A DNA stretch of 64,000 nt from Dietzia sp. ANT_WB102 (GTDB taxonomy: Bacteria > Actinomycetota > Actinomycetes > Mycobacteriales > Mycobacteriaceae). Positions 45,352 to 55,463 of this stretch are shown in pieces (position 1 is the first letter of the stretch; each line of letters starts with the position of its first letter). The position numbers and the translations under genes were made by a program. A model generated the notes under the pieces. The model ran no database searches, was not told the DNA's origin, and saw only the letters and a program-made list of their open reading frames with translations. The stretch is from assembly GCF_008369165.1 (NCBI RefSeq), contig NZ_VOBA01000001.1:1233630-1297629 (forward strand), read 5' to 3'.

Positions 45352-45891
45352 TCAGACGACGCCGCCGGCCACGGAGGGCGGGGTGCCTGTGTTGGTCGAT
45401 GCATCGGTCTCGCGGGCCAGGTACTCCTCGATGCGGAACCAGTCGCCGGCGGCGCGCTCGGCGATGGTCACGAGAGTGCTCATGTTGGCGACCTCCTCGA
45501 CCTGCTCGCGGAGGAACCACAGCATGAACTGCTCGCCCAGCGGATCGGACTCCGCGCGGGCGGCCTGGAACATTGCTTCGATCTGCCGGGTGACTTCCTT
45601 CTCCTGCTCCAGCGCCGTGCGCAGCGCGTCGGCTGGGCCGCCGAACGTGGCCTGGGGCGCCGGCACCGCCGGGATCGTCACGGCGATGTCGCGGTCGAGC
45701 ATGTACTGGACCATCATCATCGCGTGGTTTCGCTCACCCAGGCTGTGCGTGTAGAAGCGCGTCGCGAGCTGCGGCAGGTCCTGCGCGTCCGCCCACACGG
45801 CGATCGCGATGTACTGCTGGCTGGCAGCGAACTCGTGACCGACCTGAGCGGAGAGGAGTTCGACGAACGAGTTCTTGTTCCTGGCCATCAT
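45352..45891 (-). CDS. bfrB: Ferritin (BfrB-type)
   Basis: A 179-residue iron-storage protein forming a 24-mer. Ferroxidase-site residues are visible in LLSAQVGHEFAASQQY (Glu), GERNHAMMMVQYM (Glu and His) and QFMLWFLREQVEEV (Glu, Gln). A Thr/Ala/Gly-rich tail follows. AAAGGGG precedes ATG 45891 or 45888. A candidate IdeR box lies 55 bases upstream; in mycobacteria IdeR with iron activates bfrB, so the same control is likely. Confidence 0.93.
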   Translation of the reverse strand: MMARNKNSFVELLSAQVGHEFAASQQYIAIAVWADAQDLPQLATRFYTHSLGERNHAMMMVQYMLDRDIAVTIPAVPAPQATFGGPADALRTALEQEKEVTRQIEAMFQAARAESDPLGEQFMLWFLREQVEEVANMSTLVTIAERAAGDWFRIEEYLARETDASTNTGTPPSVAGGVV

Positions 45892-45946
45892 TGGGCCCCT
45901 TTCGATAGAGGCCCAGCGTATGTTCGCCGCCGCCGTTGTGCCAGGT

Positions 45947-45965
45947 CAGTAAGCCTAACCTCGGT
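45947..45965 (-). promoter_or_regulatory. Candidate IdeR/DtxR iron box upstream of bfrB
   Basis: On the minus strand the site contains AGGTTAGGCTTAC, matching the IdeR consensus core at 13 of 19 positions overall. It sits in the 103-bp gap between the SDR gene and bfrB. Confidence 0.6.
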
Positions 45966-45994
45966 CCGGGATGGCCAGCCTCACCTATCCGGGG

Positions 45995-46774
45995 TCAGCC
46001 TCGGTGGGCGCGCATCGCGGAGTGTTGGTCCCGCGGCTTCACCACGATCTGGTCCAGATTGACGTGCGAGGGCCGGCTCGCCACGAAGCCGACGATCTCC
46101 GCCACATCCTCGGCCACCATCGGGGTCAGCCCACGGTAGACGGCGGCCGCCTTGTCGTCGTCGCCATCAAACCTCACGCGCGAGAACTCGGTCTCGACCA
46201 TGCCGGGCGCGATCTCGGTGAACCGCACCGGCTGCCCCAGGTGCTCCCCGCGCAGCGTGCGGTGCAGGACGGCCTGCGCGTGCTTGGCCGACGTGTAGCC
46301 CGAGCCGTTGTCGTACGATTCGAGGGCGGCGATCGAGGTGATGGTGATGACCAGCCCATCGCCTGTGTCGACCAGCACCGGCATGAAGCCGCGAACCATG
46401 CGCAGCGTGCCGAGAACGTTGGTCTCCCACATCCAGCGCCACTGGTCCTCGTCCGCGTCCATCACGCTGGTCGTGCCCTTGGCGCCGCCGGCATTGTTGA
46501 CCAGTACGTTCAGTCGCGGGATCGCGGCGCAGAACGCCGTGCACGACTCGGCGTCGGTCACGTCCAAGGGAAGGGCGGTGCCGCCGATCTCCGCGGCCAG
46601 CGACTCCAGGCGCTCGACCCGCCGCGCCCCGACGATCACATGGAACCCCAGGCGAGCCAATTCGCGCGCGGACGCCTCGCCGATTCCCGACGACGCGCCC
46701 GTCACTACTGCGACGCGGGTCTCGGTGGGCAGGGCGGCGAGCCGCTCACGGGCGGCGGAGTGGTCGATGCTCAT
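45995..46774 (-). CDS. Short-chain dehydrogenase/reductase
   Basis: A 259-residue classical SDR. Cofactor motif TGASSGIGEASARELA (residues 25 to 40), NNAGGAKG, catalytic Ser in ITSIAALES and YTSAK for Tyr/Lys. The start carries a 20-residue extension before the first strand. Likely counterpart of M. tuberculosis Rv0484c, in the same place between murB and mshA. The substrate is unknown; the AR-R after the first turn (GARRVERLE) suggests NADP(H). Confidence 0.88.
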   Translation of the reverse strand: MSIDHSAARERLAALPTETRVAVVTGASSGIGEASARELARLGFHVIVGARRVERLESLAAEIGGTALPLDVTDAESCTAFCAAIPRLNVLVNNAGGAKGTTSVMDADEDQWRWMWETNVLGTLRMVRGFMPVLVDTGDGLVITITSIAALESYDNGSGYTSAKHAQAVLHRTLRGEHLGQPVRFTEIAPGMVETEFSRVRFDGDDDKAAAVYRGLTPMVAEDVAEIVGFVASRPSHVNLDQIVVKPRDQHSAMRAHRG

Positions 46775-46877
46775 GGACTAGAGGGTAGGCGGAGGGTCCG
46801 ACAGCGTCGGCGAGTCGTGCGAGCCGCGGGTGCCACGCGCCAGGACACGAGACGACACGACGGCGACGAAGACGAGG

Positions 46878-47327
46878 TCAGCGACCCCGGCCGGTGACCA
46901 TCTCGACAAGCCCGCGCACCGCGCCCTTGGCCATGTCCGATTTGGAGAAGTAGTCCTGCCAGCCGCAGACCCGGCCATCGCGAACCTCGAAGCGCCCGCA
47001 CACCCAGAACCCGACGCGGAGCGGCCCGAACCCGAGGTAGTCGGTGCGTTCGGTGAGCACCACGATGGGCGCCGCAGCATCGGTCGGGTCTGCGGGCGCC
47101 GACACTGCGAGATGGTGGATATCCACGCCGAAGCGGAGGCGTCGGTGCATCGAGGCGATCGCGCGGGCGACCGCATGCTTGCCGCGGACGGTGGGCAGTC
47201 CGATATTGGCCCACCAGACGTCGTCGCTGAGCAGGCTCACGGCGGTGGCGGTGGCCCCGGTCGTCAGGGCGTCGAAGAACGTACGGACCACGACGTCGGG
47301 GTCGGTGCGAATGGTGGTGGCAGCCAT
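46878..47327 (-). CDS. Limonene-1,2-epoxide hydrolase-like protein
   Basis: A 149-residue SnoaL/NTF2-fold protein. The Arg/Asp pair in LTERTDYLG and the Asp in CGWQDYFSK match the Asp-Arg-Asp arrangement of limonene-1,2-epoxide hydrolases, such as the small mycobacterial enzyme EphG. It probably hydrolyses a lipid or sterol epoxide. ATG 47327 is preferred; the frame extends far upstream but only as a shadow of the opposite genes. Confidence 0.78.
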   Translation of the reverse strand: MAATTIRTDPDVVVRTFFDALTTGATATAVSLLSDDVWWANIGLPTVRGKHAVARAIASMHRRLRFGVDIHHLAVSAPADPTDAAAPIVVLTERTDYLGFGPLRVGFWVCGRFEVRDGRVCGWQDYFSKSDMAKGAVRGLVEMVTGRGR

Positions 47328-47666
47328 TGCGTAACGGTAGCTGTCACGGCGGCGGTCAGGAGGGCGGATCGAGGTGATCCACGTGCATTTTGCCAGCGCA
47401 ACTACCACCGGACGCGCTGCCGGGAGGACCTGCGATGCCCAAATGGTCCATTCCGCCAGCGCACCCCGAGACACCCTGTGCATTCGGCCGGCACAAGCCA
47501 AAGGGGCAGCGCACCTCGCACCTGGTGCGCTGGCACAGCGCCCGCACCCGCGCACCCCTACCCGTTCGTGCGACCCCGGGGCGCCGTGCCGACGCGTGCA
47601 GTAGACGCAGGGGTGGTGCCGCCGGGCGACCCTCAAGGCCGGGGCGCGGCTGGCACGATGAGGCCC
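47328..47666. other. 339-bp gene-free region with short direct repeats
   Basis: Between divergent genes. No supported gene. It holds three related copies of CATTNNGCCAGCGCAAC at 47386, 47449 and 47481 and an inverted pair CAGCGCACC / GGTGCGCTG at 47507 to 47532. Confidence 0.5.
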
Positions 47667-48527
47667 ATGACCTCCTCGCCCGCCGCCCCCGCCCCCGCCC
47701 CCTCGTCCGTCGCCGCGGCTCACTCCTCGGACGGCACCGCGATCGCCTACCGCGAGCTCGGTGACCCCGCCGCCAGGCCGCTCGTGCTGATCCACGGCTG
47801 GGCCCAGTCGAGCTCGAGCTGGGGGACCGAGCTGCTGAGCGAACTCGCGCAGCGGTTCCGCGTGGTGGCGATCGACCTGCGTGGACACGGACATTCCGGT
47901 GTCGCGGAGAGCGGGTACGACTCGCCGCAGCAGTGGGCGGACGACGTCGAGGCGGTCCTCGACTCCGCCGGCATCGGCGAGGACGCCGGCGCGATCGTGC
48001 TCGGCTGGTCGTACGGCGGGGTCGTGGTCTCGGACTACCTGGCCAGCCGCGGCGAGGGCAGGATCGCCGGGATTGTGCTGTGCGGCGCGGTCACGTCGCT
48101 CTCCCGCTCGGCCGGCGGCGCGATCGGCCCGGCGATGAAGGAGGTCACCTCGGGCGGCGCGTTCGACGAGAAGCCGTCCGTCGCGCTCGCGGCGTTCACC
48201 AGCTTCGGCAACGCCATGATGCGGTCGGGATCGGGCCCGGACTCCCAGCGGATCCTGGGATTGTCGCTGGCCACCCCGCCGGCGGTGCGGCAGAAGCTGC
48301 TCACTCGCCGCGTGGACAATGACGAGACACTGCGCGGCCTGTCGGTCCCCGCGCTGGTCATCCACGGCGCCCACGACGGAGTGGTGCTGCCCTCGGCCGG
48401 GCAGGCGAACGCCGAGATGATCCCCGGCGGACGCTATGTCGAGTTCGGCGACTCCGCGCACGCGCCGTTCCTCGAGGAGACGCCTCGCTTCCTGGCGGAG
48501 CTCGACGACTTCGCCGCCTCCCTCTAG
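47667..48527 (+). CDS. Alpha/beta hydrolase (haloperoxidase/epoxide-hydrolase-like)
   Basis: About 286 residues. Oxyanion hole [14 protein letters not shown], then [10 protein letters not shown], the Ser nucleophile in [14 protein letters not shown], the acid in [12 protein letters not shown] and the His in [13 protein letters not shown]. The Ser nucleophile makes it an esterase or non-haem chloroperoxidase type rather than an epoxide hydrolase. The start may be ATG 47658 or 47667. It is followed within 160 bases by mshA. Confidence 0.82.
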   Translation: MTSSPAAPAPAPSSVAAAHSSDGTAIAYRELGDPAARPLVLIHGWAQSSSSWGTELLSELAQRFRVVAIDLRGHGHSGVAESGYDSPQQWADDVEAVLDSAGIGEDAGAIVLGWSYGGVVVSDYLASRGEGRIAGIVLCGAVTSLSRSAGGAIGPAMKEVTSGGAFDEKPSVALAAFTSFGNAMMRSGSGPDSQRILGLSLATPPAVRQKLLTRRVDNDETLRGLSVPALVIHGAHDGVVLPSAGQANAEMIPGGRYVEFGDSAHAPFLEETPRFLAELDDFAASL

Positions 48528-48681
48528 CGGCGGTACTCCTAGCGCCGATGCACCTAGCGGCGGTGAGTCACGAGGCCGCGCTTCAAGCGGCAGGGCCACT
48601 GGCGGTGCTCGGCACTGCGGCGTCGGGGGGTCGACCGGCGGCCACGTGCACGGCGGCGCGGGCGCGGGCACAATCGGACGT

Positions 48682-49992
48682 GTGACCGTATCCGACCTCG
48701 ACTCCCTCGCCGGGCATCCGCTGCCCCGGCGCATCGCCGTGTTGTCGTTCCACACGTCGCCGCTGGCGCAGCCGGGCACGGGTGACGCGGGCGGGCTCAA
48801 CGTGTACGTCCTGCAGACTGCACGCCGACTGGCCCGCCGCGGTGTGGAGGTCGAGATCTTCACCCGCGCCACCCACTCGTCGCAGCCGCCGGTCGAGCAG
48901 GCGGGTGACGGCGTGCTGGTCCGCAACATCGTGGCGGGGCCCTTCGAGGGCCTGCGCAAGGAGGACCTGCCGACGCAGTTGTGCCCGTTCGTGGCGGGCG
49001 TGATGCGGGCGGAGGCGGGTCACGCACCCGGCTACTACGACCTCATCCACTCGCACTATTGGCTCTCCGGCCAGGCGGGGCTGGTGGCCTCCGAGCACTG
49101 GGGCGTGCCGCTGGTGCACACCGCGCACACCCTGGCGGAGGTGAAGAATGCGGTCCTCGCGGCCGGGGACACCCCCGAGCCGGAGTCCCGGCGCATCGGG
49201 GAACAGCAGATCGTGGATGCCGCGCACCGCCTCGTCGTCAACACCACCGGGGAGCGGGACGAACTCGTCGGGTTCTACGACGCGGACCCCGCCGATATCG
49301 ACGTCGTCTCGCCGGGGGCCGACCTCGAGCAGTACACGCCCGGTACACAGCGGGGCACCGAACGGGCCCGCCGCGCGCTCGGCTTGGCGCAGCGCGCCGA
49401 GGTGATCGCGTTCGTCGGCCGGATCCAGCCGCTCAAGGCCCCCGACGTGATCGTCCGTGCGCTCGCCGAGATCGTGCGCACCCAGCCGCACCGCGACGTG
49501 CGCCTGATGGTCGTGGGCGGGCCGAGCGGGTCGGGGATGGATCGGCCGAGCTCGCTGATGGATCTGGCCGAGGAGCTGGGTGTCGCCGACCGCGTGTGTT
49601 TCCTCGCGCCGCGGCCGCCGTCGGAGTTGGTGGACGTCTACCGCGCCGCCGACATCGTGGCTGTGCCGTCGTACTCGGAGTCGTTCGGTTTGGTGGCGCT
49701 CGAGGCACAGGCGTGCGGTACCCCCGTGGTCGCTGCCGCGGTGGGCGGGTTGCCCACCGCCGTCGCCGACGGCCGCACGGGGATCACCGTGGACGGGCAC
49801 GATCCGCGTGAATGGGCCCGGGTGTTGACGGGGCTGTTGGACGACGACGAACTGCGACTGTCGATGTCGCGGGCCGCCCCGGTGCACGCCTCCGGGTTTT
49901 CCTGGGATTCCACGGCCGACGGACTGCTGTCCTCGTATGCGCGCACAATGGCGGCGTATCGGGCCCGGCGTTCGGAGGCTACTGCGTCCTGA
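48682..49992 (+). CDS. mshA: D-inositol-3-phosphate glycosyltransferase (mycothiol synthesis)
   Basis: A 436-residue GT4-family retaining glycosyltransferase that transfers GlcNAc from UDP-GlcNAc to 1L-myo-inositol 1-phosphate, the first step of mycothiol formation. N-terminal [18 protein letters not shown] and [12 protein letters not shown]; the C-terminal donor site shows [12 protein letters not shown] and the E-x7-E motif [19 protein letters not shown]. The GTG at 48682 is the last start before homology. Counterpart of M. tuberculosis Rv0486, followed as there by a YbjN protein. Confidence 0.95.
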   Translation: MTVSDLDSLAGHPLPRRIAVLSFHTSPLAQPGTGDAGGLNVYVLQTARRLARRGVEVEIFTRATHSSQPPVEQAGDGVLVRNIVAGPFEGLRKEDLPTQLCPFVAGVMRAEAGHAPGYYDLIHSHYWLSGQAGLVASEHWGVPLVHTAHTLAEVKNAVLAAGDTPEPESRRIGEQQIVDAAHRLVVNTTGERDELVGFYDADPADIDVVSPGADLEQYTPGTQRGTERARRALGLAQRAEVIAFVGRIQPLKAPDVIVRALAEIVRTQPHRDVRLMVVGGPSGSGMDRPSSLMDLAEELGVADRVCFLAPRPPSELVDVYRAADIVAVPSYSESFGLVALEAQACGTPVVAAAVGGLPTAVADGRTGITVDGHDPREWARVLTGLLDDDELRLSMSRAAPVHASGFSWDSTADGLLSSYARTMAAYRARRSEATAS

Positions 49993-50078
49993 CCCCCGTC
50001 CGCGCGAGCCGCCGCGTCGAATCGCTTACGAGTCCGGAGCCACGCCGAGCCCCAGTCGACCACCCCGAAGGAGTCACG

Positions 50079-50645
50079 ATGATCGACCCCACCGAGAGCA
50101 AGCGCATGGACGACGACGGCGGGCCGGCCCCGCACCACGACGATGTCGACGCGCCGACCGTCGAGCGGATCCGCAACTTCCTGGTGGAGCGGGACATCGA
50201 ATCGACCCTCGCCGGGGGCCGCACCTTCGTCGTGCAGTTGCCGGGGGAGAAGCGGCTCAAGACCGCGTGCCACCTGACGGTGAACCGGGAGAGCGTGCGG
50301 GTCGAGGCGTTCGTCTGCCGCAACCCCGACGAGGACTTCGAGAAGGTCTACAAGTATCTGCTTCGTCGTAACCGGCGGCTGTACCAGGTGGCGTACACGC
50401 TGGACAACAACGGCGACATCTACCTGGTGGGCAGGATGCCGCTGGTCGCCGTGACCGAGGAGGAGCTGGACCGCGTCCTAGGACAGGTGCTCGAGGCCGC
50501 GGACCATGACTTCAATATCCTGCTCGAGACCGGCTTCCACACCTCCATCCGCCGCGAATGGGAGTGGCGGGTCTCTCGGGGCGAGCCGCTGCGCAACCTC
50601 GACGCGTTCCGCCACCTCACCACCGACCTGCCCCAGCCCGAGTAA
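50079..50645 (+). CDS. YbjN domain protein
   Basis: A 188-residue soluble protein with a YbjN-type (T3SS-chaperone-like) fold: RTFVVQLPGEKRLKTACHL, a long helix EKVYKYLLRRNRRLYQVAY, DIYLVGRMPLVAVTEEELD and a C-terminal helix. Role unknown; it sits between mshA and gpmA as in M. tuberculosis (Rv0487). AAGGAGTCACG precedes ATG 50079, which sets the start despite a longer open frame. Confidence 0.85.
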   Translation: MIDPTESKRMDDDGGPAPHHDDVDAPTVERIRNFLVERDIESTLAGGRTFVVQLPGEKRLKTACHLTVNRESVRVEAFVCRNPDEDFEKVYKYLLRRNRRLYQVAYTLDNNGDIYLVGRMPLVAVTEEELDRVLGQVLEAADHDFNILLETGFHTSIRREWEWRVSRGEPLRNLDAFRHLTTDLPQPE

Positions 50646-50751
50646 ACCCCCGGCCCGGCGCTCGCGCGTAGATGCTCCGCCGGGCGTGGCGGGTGACCTG
50701 TGGTGCTGCGCGGGGCGTGGTTCTGCACTGGGCGTGGCCGCTCAGCCGGGA

Positions 50752-50817
50752 GTTGAGTCACTGCGTGCAGCGTTATGCCAGGGCGCGTGGCGCCGGCGGC
50801 TGACTGAGTGACTCAAC
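50752..50817. repeat. 11-bp inverted repeat in a convergent gap
   Basis: GTTGAGTCACT and its exact complement AGTGACTCAAC are separated by 44 bases between the YbjN and acyl-CoA ligase genes. Possibly part of a bidirectional terminator. Confidence 0.6.
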
Positions 50818-50835
50818 GCGGGTTGCGGTGACCGG

Positions 50836-52548
50836 TCAGGAGGCGATCTGCTCGGCTACCTTCTTGCGCAGAACCTTGCCCATCGGGTTGGTGGCGAGCT
50901 CGTCTACCTCGATGTACTCCCGCGGCACCTTGTACCCGGCCAACGATGCCTTGCAGTGGGCGCGGACCGCGTCGACGTCCAACGTGGCCCCGGGCTCGAG
51001 GACGACTGCGGCCACCACCTTCTCACCGCCGTCCGAGCTCGGCCGGCCGACCACAGCGCAGTCGGCGATCCCGGGTGCCGTGCGCAGCACCGCCTCGACC
51101 TCGGACGGGTAGACGTTGAACCCGCCGGTGACGATCATTTCCTTGATGCGGTCCACCACGGTGAGGAAACCGTCGGGGTCCTGGACCACCACGTCACCGG
51201 TGCGCAGCCACCCGTCGTGGAAGGCCGCCGCGGTCGCCTTCTCGTTGCCCCAGTACCCGGGGAAGACCTGCGGCCCCTTGACCAGCAGTTCACCGGGCTC
51301 GCCAGCGGCAACGTCCTTCGATGGGTCGTCCTTGTCGCTGATCCGGATGTCGGTGTCGGGGAACGGGACGCCGATCGAGCCGGCCCGCCTCGCCGTCGAC
51401 ATCGGGTTGCCCACGGTGATGGGTGAGGTCTCGGTCATGCCGTAGCCCTCCACCAGCAGGCCACCGGTGGCGCTCTCCCATTTCTCGATGAGGTCGGTGG
51501 GCAGGCTCATGGCGCCGGAGAGGGAGAATTTCACACCCTGCAGCGAGATCTTGCGCTTGCCGGCTTCCTCGAGGATGCGCGTGTAGATCGGCGGGACAGC
51601 TGGGATGAAGGTCGGCAGATTTTTGGCGAAGATCGGCATGATCAGGTCCATGTCGGGTGTGGGCACGAGTTGCAGTCGCGCTCCCTGGGCGATGCCGAAC
51701 ACCACGCACATCGTCACCCCGTAGGCGTGGAACATGGGAAGAGAGGCCAGGAACTTCTCCTTGCCCGGCTGGAGTTCCGGCACCCAGGCTCGGCCCTGCA
51801 TCGAATTGGCCACCAGGTTGGCGTGGGTGAGGGTCGCGCCCTTGGGGGCCCCGGTGGTGCCGGAGGTGTAGAGGATGAGCGCAGGATCTTCCTGCTCGGG
51901 CCGCGGGTGCGAGAAGTCCAACTCGGGCCCGGTCTCGAGCTCGTCCCAGTTCTGCGTGCCGGGGGCGGGTGTGGAGAGCTTGGCGCGTGAGGCGCGCAGC
52001 GCAGGCACGGGGAGATGGCGGAGCGCGAGGCGCTTGGCGGTGGGGAACGCGTCGAGGAGGTCGACGGCGAGGACGTGCTCGATCACGGAACCGGGGCGGT
52101 TCGCGAGTTCCTGCACGACGTCGGCGACGACGTTCCACGTCACGACGACTTTCGCGGCGTGGTCCGAGAACGGCCCTTCGAGCTCGTCGGCGGTGTAGAG
52201 CGGGTTGTGTTCCACGACGATTGCGCCGATGCGCAGCGCCGCATAGAACACGACGATGCCCTGGGGGCAGTTCGGCAGCAGCACGGCGACCCGGTCCCCG
52301 CGGTTCACTCCCAGGCGACGCAGGCCCTCGGCGGCGCGGCGGACGCGTCTGCCGAGGTCGGAGTAAGTGGTCAGGCGACCGAAGAATTCGGTGGCTGGCC
52401 GGTCGGCGTGCGCACCAACGGCGTTGTCGAACTGGTCGATCAGGGTGGTGGTGCCGTAATCGAGGTTCTGTGTGGTGCCAGGGGTGTAGTGGGCGGTCCA
52501 CGGCCGGTCGGCGTGTCCGGGGGTGGCGGCTCCGGCGGGAGTAGTCAT
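50836..52548 (-). CDS. Long-chain fatty-acid-CoA ligase (AMP-forming)
   Basis: A 570-residue member of the ANL superfamily that adenylates a fatty acid and forms its CoA thioester. AMP-binding P-loop [19 protein letters not shown] (A3), [11 protein letters not shown] (A5), [25 protein letters not shown] (A7/A8) and the C-terminal catalytic Lys in [10 protein letters not shown] (A10). Full-length, with all core motifs intact. It is divergent from gpmA with 41 bases between starts. Confidence 0.93.
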   Translation of the reverse strand: MTTPAGAATPGHADRPWTAHYTPGTTQNLDYGTTTLIDQFDNAVGAHADRPATEFFGRLTTYSDLGRRVRRAAEGLRRLGVNRGDRVAVLLPNCPQGIVVFYAALRIGAIVVEHNPLYTADELEGPFSDHAAKVVVTWNVVADVVQELANRPGSVIEHVLAVDLLDAFPTAKRLALRHLPVPALRASRAKLSTPAPGTQNWDELETGPELDFSHPRPEQEDPALILYTSGTTGAPKGATLTHANLVANSMQGRAWVPELQPGKEKFLASLPMFHAYGVTMCVVFGIAQGARLQLVPTPDMDLIMPIFAKNLPTFIPAVPPIYTRILEEAGKRKISLQGVKFSLSGAMSLPTDLIEKWESATGGLLVEGYGMTETSPITVGNPMSTARRAGSIGVPFPDTDIRISDKDDPSKDVAAGEPGELLVKGPQVFPGYWGNEKATAAAFHDGWLRTGDVVVQDPDGFLTVVDRIKEMIVTGGFNVYPSEVEAVLRTAPGIADCAVVGRPSSDGGEKVVAAVVLEPGATLDVDAVRAHCKASLAGYKVPREYIEVDELATNPMGKVLRKKVAEQIAS

Positions 52549-52589
52549 GTCTGCACCGTAGTCCTAAGGAGTCGGGTCATAATGGCCGT

Positions 52590-53336
52590 ATGGCTTACGG
52601 AACACTCATCCTTCTTCGTCACGGGCAGTCCACGTGGAACGCGTCCAACCAGTTCACGGGTTGGGTGGACGTCGACCTCACCGATTTGGGGCGCGAGGAG
52701 GCGGTCCGTGGCGGCGAGCTCCTCGCCGAGCAGGGGATCCTGCCGGACATCCTGTACACCTCGCTGCTGCGCCGCGCGATCACCACCGCGAACATCGCGC
52801 TGGACGCGTGCGACCGCCACTGGATTCCGGTGATCCGGCACTGGAAGCTCAACGAGCGCCACTACGGCAAGTTGCAGGGGCTGGACAAGGCGGAGATCAA
52901 GGACCAGTTCGGTGACGAGCAGTTCATGCTGTGGCGCCGCAGCTACGACACCCCGCCGCCGGCGATCGACCCGGCGGGCGACTACTCGCAGACCTCGGAC
53001 GTGCGTTACGCGGACCTGCCGGAGGTCCCGCTGACCGAGTGCCTCAAGGACGTCGTGGATCGGTTCATCCCGTACTACGCCGCCGAGATCGAACCGAAGC
53101 TCGCGGAGGGCAAGACGGTATTGGTGGCCGCCCACGGAAACTCGCTGCGCGCACTGGTCAAGCACCTCGACGGCATCTCCGACGAGGACATCGCGGGCCT
53201 CAACATCCCTACCGGGATCCCGCTGGTCTACAACTTCGACGAGACCGGGCTGGTCGCCAACCCGGGCGGTACCTACCTCGACCCGGAGGCCGCCGCCGCC
53301 GGCGCGGCAGCCGTGGCCAACCAGGGCGCCAAGTAG
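52590..53336 (+). CDS. gpmA: 2,3-bisphosphoglycerate-dependent phosphoglycerate mutase
   Basis: A 248-residue glycolytic enzyme interconverting 3- and 2-phosphoglycerate. The phospho-His motif is [12 protein letters not shown] (His near residue 10), the mutase-specific [16 protein letters not shown] contains the acid Glu, and the second His is in [18 protein letters not shown]. Counterpart of M. tuberculosis Rv0489, directly upstream of senX3. ATG 52590 begins [10 protein letters not shown] nested hairpin terminator follows. Confidence 0.96.
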   Translation: MAYGTLILLRHGQSTWNASNQFTGWVDVDLTDLGREEAVRGGELLAEQGILPDILYTSLLRRAITTANIALDACDRHWIPVIRHWKLNERHYGKLQGLDKAEIKDQFGDEQFMLWRRSYDTPPPAIDPAGDYSQTSDVRYADLPEVPLTECLKDVVDRFIPYYAAEIEPKLAEGKTVLVAAHGNSLRALVKHLDGISDEDIAGLNIPTGIPLVYNFDETGLVANPGGTYLDPEAAAAGAAAVANQGAK

Positions 53337-53364
53337 GAGATGGAGCCCCGGTGAACGGGTCGTG

Positions 53365-53408
53365 AACCCCCGGCTGCCTGCGAACTTCCCGCAGGTGGCC
53401 GGGGGTTT
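53365..53408 (+). terminator. Terminator after gpmA
   Basis: Outer stem AACCCCCGGC / GCCGGGGGTT with an inner stem CCTGCG / CGCAGG, ending in TTTG, 28 bases after the stop. Confidence 0.85.
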
Positions 53409-53450
53409 GTCGATTCGGGCGCCGGAGGGTCACACCGTAGGATCAGGGTT

Positions 53451-54647
53451 GTGCAGGTCAGTCTGGGGATCTTCCTCGCGATCGTTGCCGGGATCATCGG
53501 CTTTCTCGTGGGCGGCTTCGTCGTTCCGCTCATCAATCGGCGCAGCGATCGGCGCCGCGCTGAGCAGGCCGGACCGAGCCGCTTGGACGTGTTGCGGGGC
53601 GTCTACCAGCAGGCGCCGTACGCGCTGGCGGTTGTGGATCGCCACCAGGACGTCGTCCTCTACAACCGTCGCGCGGCCGAGTTGGGGATCGTCGACGACC
53701 GTCTGCTTGTCGAGCCGGTGTGGCGGGCGGCCCAGTCGACGTTCACAGATGGGGTGACGACTGCGTTCGACCTGCCCGCCAAGATGACCCCCGGCCGCCG
53801 CCGCATTCCGTCGGTGAGTGGACGCGGGGAGATCCTCGTGGGCAACGGTCAGCAATTCGTGGTGGTCTTCGCCGACGACGACTCCGAGCACCGTCGAATG
53901 GAGTCCGCCCGCCGGGACTTCGTGGCGAACGTCTCCCACGAGCTCAAGACCCCGGTCGGGGCGATGGCGGTGCTGGCAGAGGCGCTGCTGGAGTCCAAGG
54001 ACGACCCGGAATCGGTCGAGTACTTCGGCGGGCGGGTGGTGAGCGAGGCTCAGCGTCTCGGGAAGATGGTCTCCGAACTCATCGAGTTGTCGCGGCTGCA
54101 GGGGGCCGAGCGGATCCGCGACCCGGAGCCGGTGGACGTGGACGATGTGGTGGCCGAGGCGCTGCGCCGGTCCGCGTCGGCGGCGGAGGCGGCCGGGATC
54201 GAGCTCATCACCGACGCGCCGTCCGGGCTCGAGGTCAAGGGCGACTGGACTCTTTTGGTGACGGCGGTGGCCAACCTCATCTCCAACGCCGTCAACTACT
54301 CGCCCGAGCAGACTCCGGTGTCGATCACCCGGGGTATCAGCGGTGACACGGTGATGCTGCGCGTCACCGACCGCGGCATCGGCATCGCCCCCAAGGACCA
54401 GGCCCGCGTCTTCGAGCGGTTCTTCCGCGTCGACAAGGCGCGCTCTCGCGCCACCGGCGGGACCGGGCTCGGGCTGGCGATCGTCAAGCACGTCGCCCAG
54501 AACCACGACGGCGCCGTCAGCCTGTGGAGCCGGCCCGGTACCGGGTCGACGTTCACACTCGAACTCCCGGCTCATGTGGAGCCGGATGGCGGCGGGGGAA
54601 CGCCCGGCGTCGAGCACGTCAAACATGGAGAGGACCAGGTGCCGTGA
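53451..54647 (+). CDS. senX3: Sensor histidine kinase SenX3
   Basis: A 398-residue membrane-bound sensor of phosphate limitation. An N-terminal hydrophobic hairpin (LGIFLAIVAGIIGFLVGGFV), a PAS-like domain (about 45 to 150), the dimerisation H-box ANVSHELKTPVGAM, then the ATPase domain with N-box ANLISNAVNYSP, DRGIGIAPKD and GGTGLGLAIVKH. It phosphorylates RegX3, whose gene starts inside its last codon (GTGA overlap). GTG 53451 is used; it lies 43 bases after the gpmA terminator. Confidence 0.95.
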   Translation: MQVSLGIFLAIVAGIIGFLVGGFVVPLINRRSDRRRAEQAGPSRLDVLRGVYQQAPYALAVVDRHQDVVLYNRRAAELGIVDDRLLVEPVWRAAQSTFTDGVTTAFDLPAKMTPGRRRIPSVSGRGEILVGNGQQFVVVFADDDSEHRRMESARRDFVANVSHELKTPVGAMAVLAEALLESKDDPESVEYFGGRVVSEAQRLGKMVSELIELSRLQGAERIRDPEPVDVDDVVAEALRRSASAAEAAGIELITDAPSGLEVKGDWTLLVTAVANLISNAVNYSPEQTPVSITRGISGDTVMLRVTDRGIGIAPKDQARVFERFFRVDKARSRATGGTGLGLAIVKHVAQNHDGAVSLWSRPGTGSTFTLELPAHVEPDGGGGTPGVEHVKHGEDQVP

Positions 54648-55333
54648 CCAGGGTGCTGATCGTGGAGGACGAGGACTCGCTGGCGGATCCGCTCGCGTTC
54701 CTCCTCCGCAAGGAAGGCTTCGAGGTCGCCGTCGCGGGAGACGGCCCGACCGCGCTCGAGAACTTCGAGTCCGATGGCGCGGACATCGTGCTGCTGGACC
54801 TCATGCTCCCCGGGATGTCGGGCACCGACGTGTGCAGGCGGCTGCGGATGACCTCGAAGGTCCCGGTGATTATGGTGACCGCCCGGGACAGCGAGATCGA
54901 CAAGGTCGTGGGCCTGGAGTTGGGCGCCGACGACTACGTGACCAAGCCGTATTCGGCCCGCGAACTCATTGCCCGCATCCGTGCCGTGCTGCGCCGCGGC
55001 GCGGATTCCGAGGCGGAGCCGGTTAACGAGATCGGCGTACTGGAGTCCGGGCCGGTGCGGATGGACATCGAGCGGCACACGGTGATGGTTCGGGGCTCGG
55101 CCGTCACGCTGCCGCTCAAGGAGTTCGACCTGCTCGAGTACCTGCTGCGCAATTCCGGTCGGGTCCTCACGCGTGGGCAGCTCATCGACCGGGTGTGGGG
55201 CTCGGATTACGTCGGCGACACCAAGACGCTCGACGTGCACGTCAAGCGCCTGCGCTCGAAAATCGAGTCCGATCCGGGCAAGCCGGTGCACCTGGTGACC
55301 GTCCGCGGGCTGGGTTACAAGTTCGAGGGCTGA
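54644..55333 (+). CDS. regX3: Response regulator RegX3
   Basis: A 229-residue OmpR/PhoB-type regulator. Receiver domain: acidic pocket VEDEDS, phospho-acceptor Asp52 in VLLDLMLPGMSG, Thr in MVTARDS, Lys in VTKPYSARE. The C-terminal winged helix has LPLKEFDLLEYLLRNSGRV and TLDVHVKRLRSKIE, the DNA-recognition helix. In relatives it activates phosphate-uptake genes. GTG 54644 overlaps the senX3 stop. Confidence 0.96.
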   Translation: MTRVLIVEDEDSLADPLAFLLRKEGFEVAVAGDGPTALENFESDGADIVLLDLMLPGMSGTDVCRRLRMTSKVPVIMVTARDSEIDKVVGLELGADDYVTKPYSARELIARIRAVLRRGADSEAEPVNEIGVLESGPVRMDIERHTVMVRGSAVTLPLKEFDLLEYLLRNSGRVLTRGQLIDRVWGSDYVGDTKTLDVHVKRLRSKIESDPGKPVHLVTVRGLGYKFEG

Positions 55334-55355
55334 CCGCGGGGGCGTCACACCCCCT

Positions 55356-55452
55356 CCTGGGCCTCACGCCTCGGGGGCGTCACGCCCCAGGGGCCCCGGG
55401 GACCCCACGCCTCGGGGGCCCCACGCCTCGGGGGCCCCACGACCCGGGGGCT
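55356..55452. repeat. G/C-rich tandem repeat, unit about 15 bp
   Basis: Several imperfect copies of CCCCACGCCTCGGGGG between convergent regX3 and the Cys-rich protein gene. Partly palindromic, so it may also act in termination. Confidence 0.7.
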
Positions 55453-55463
55453 AGGGATCCGGC

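Noticed and set aside
46878-48959. 693-residue minus-strand frame
   Set aside because: Only the last 149 residues match a fold; upstream is antisense to the hydrolase and mshA.
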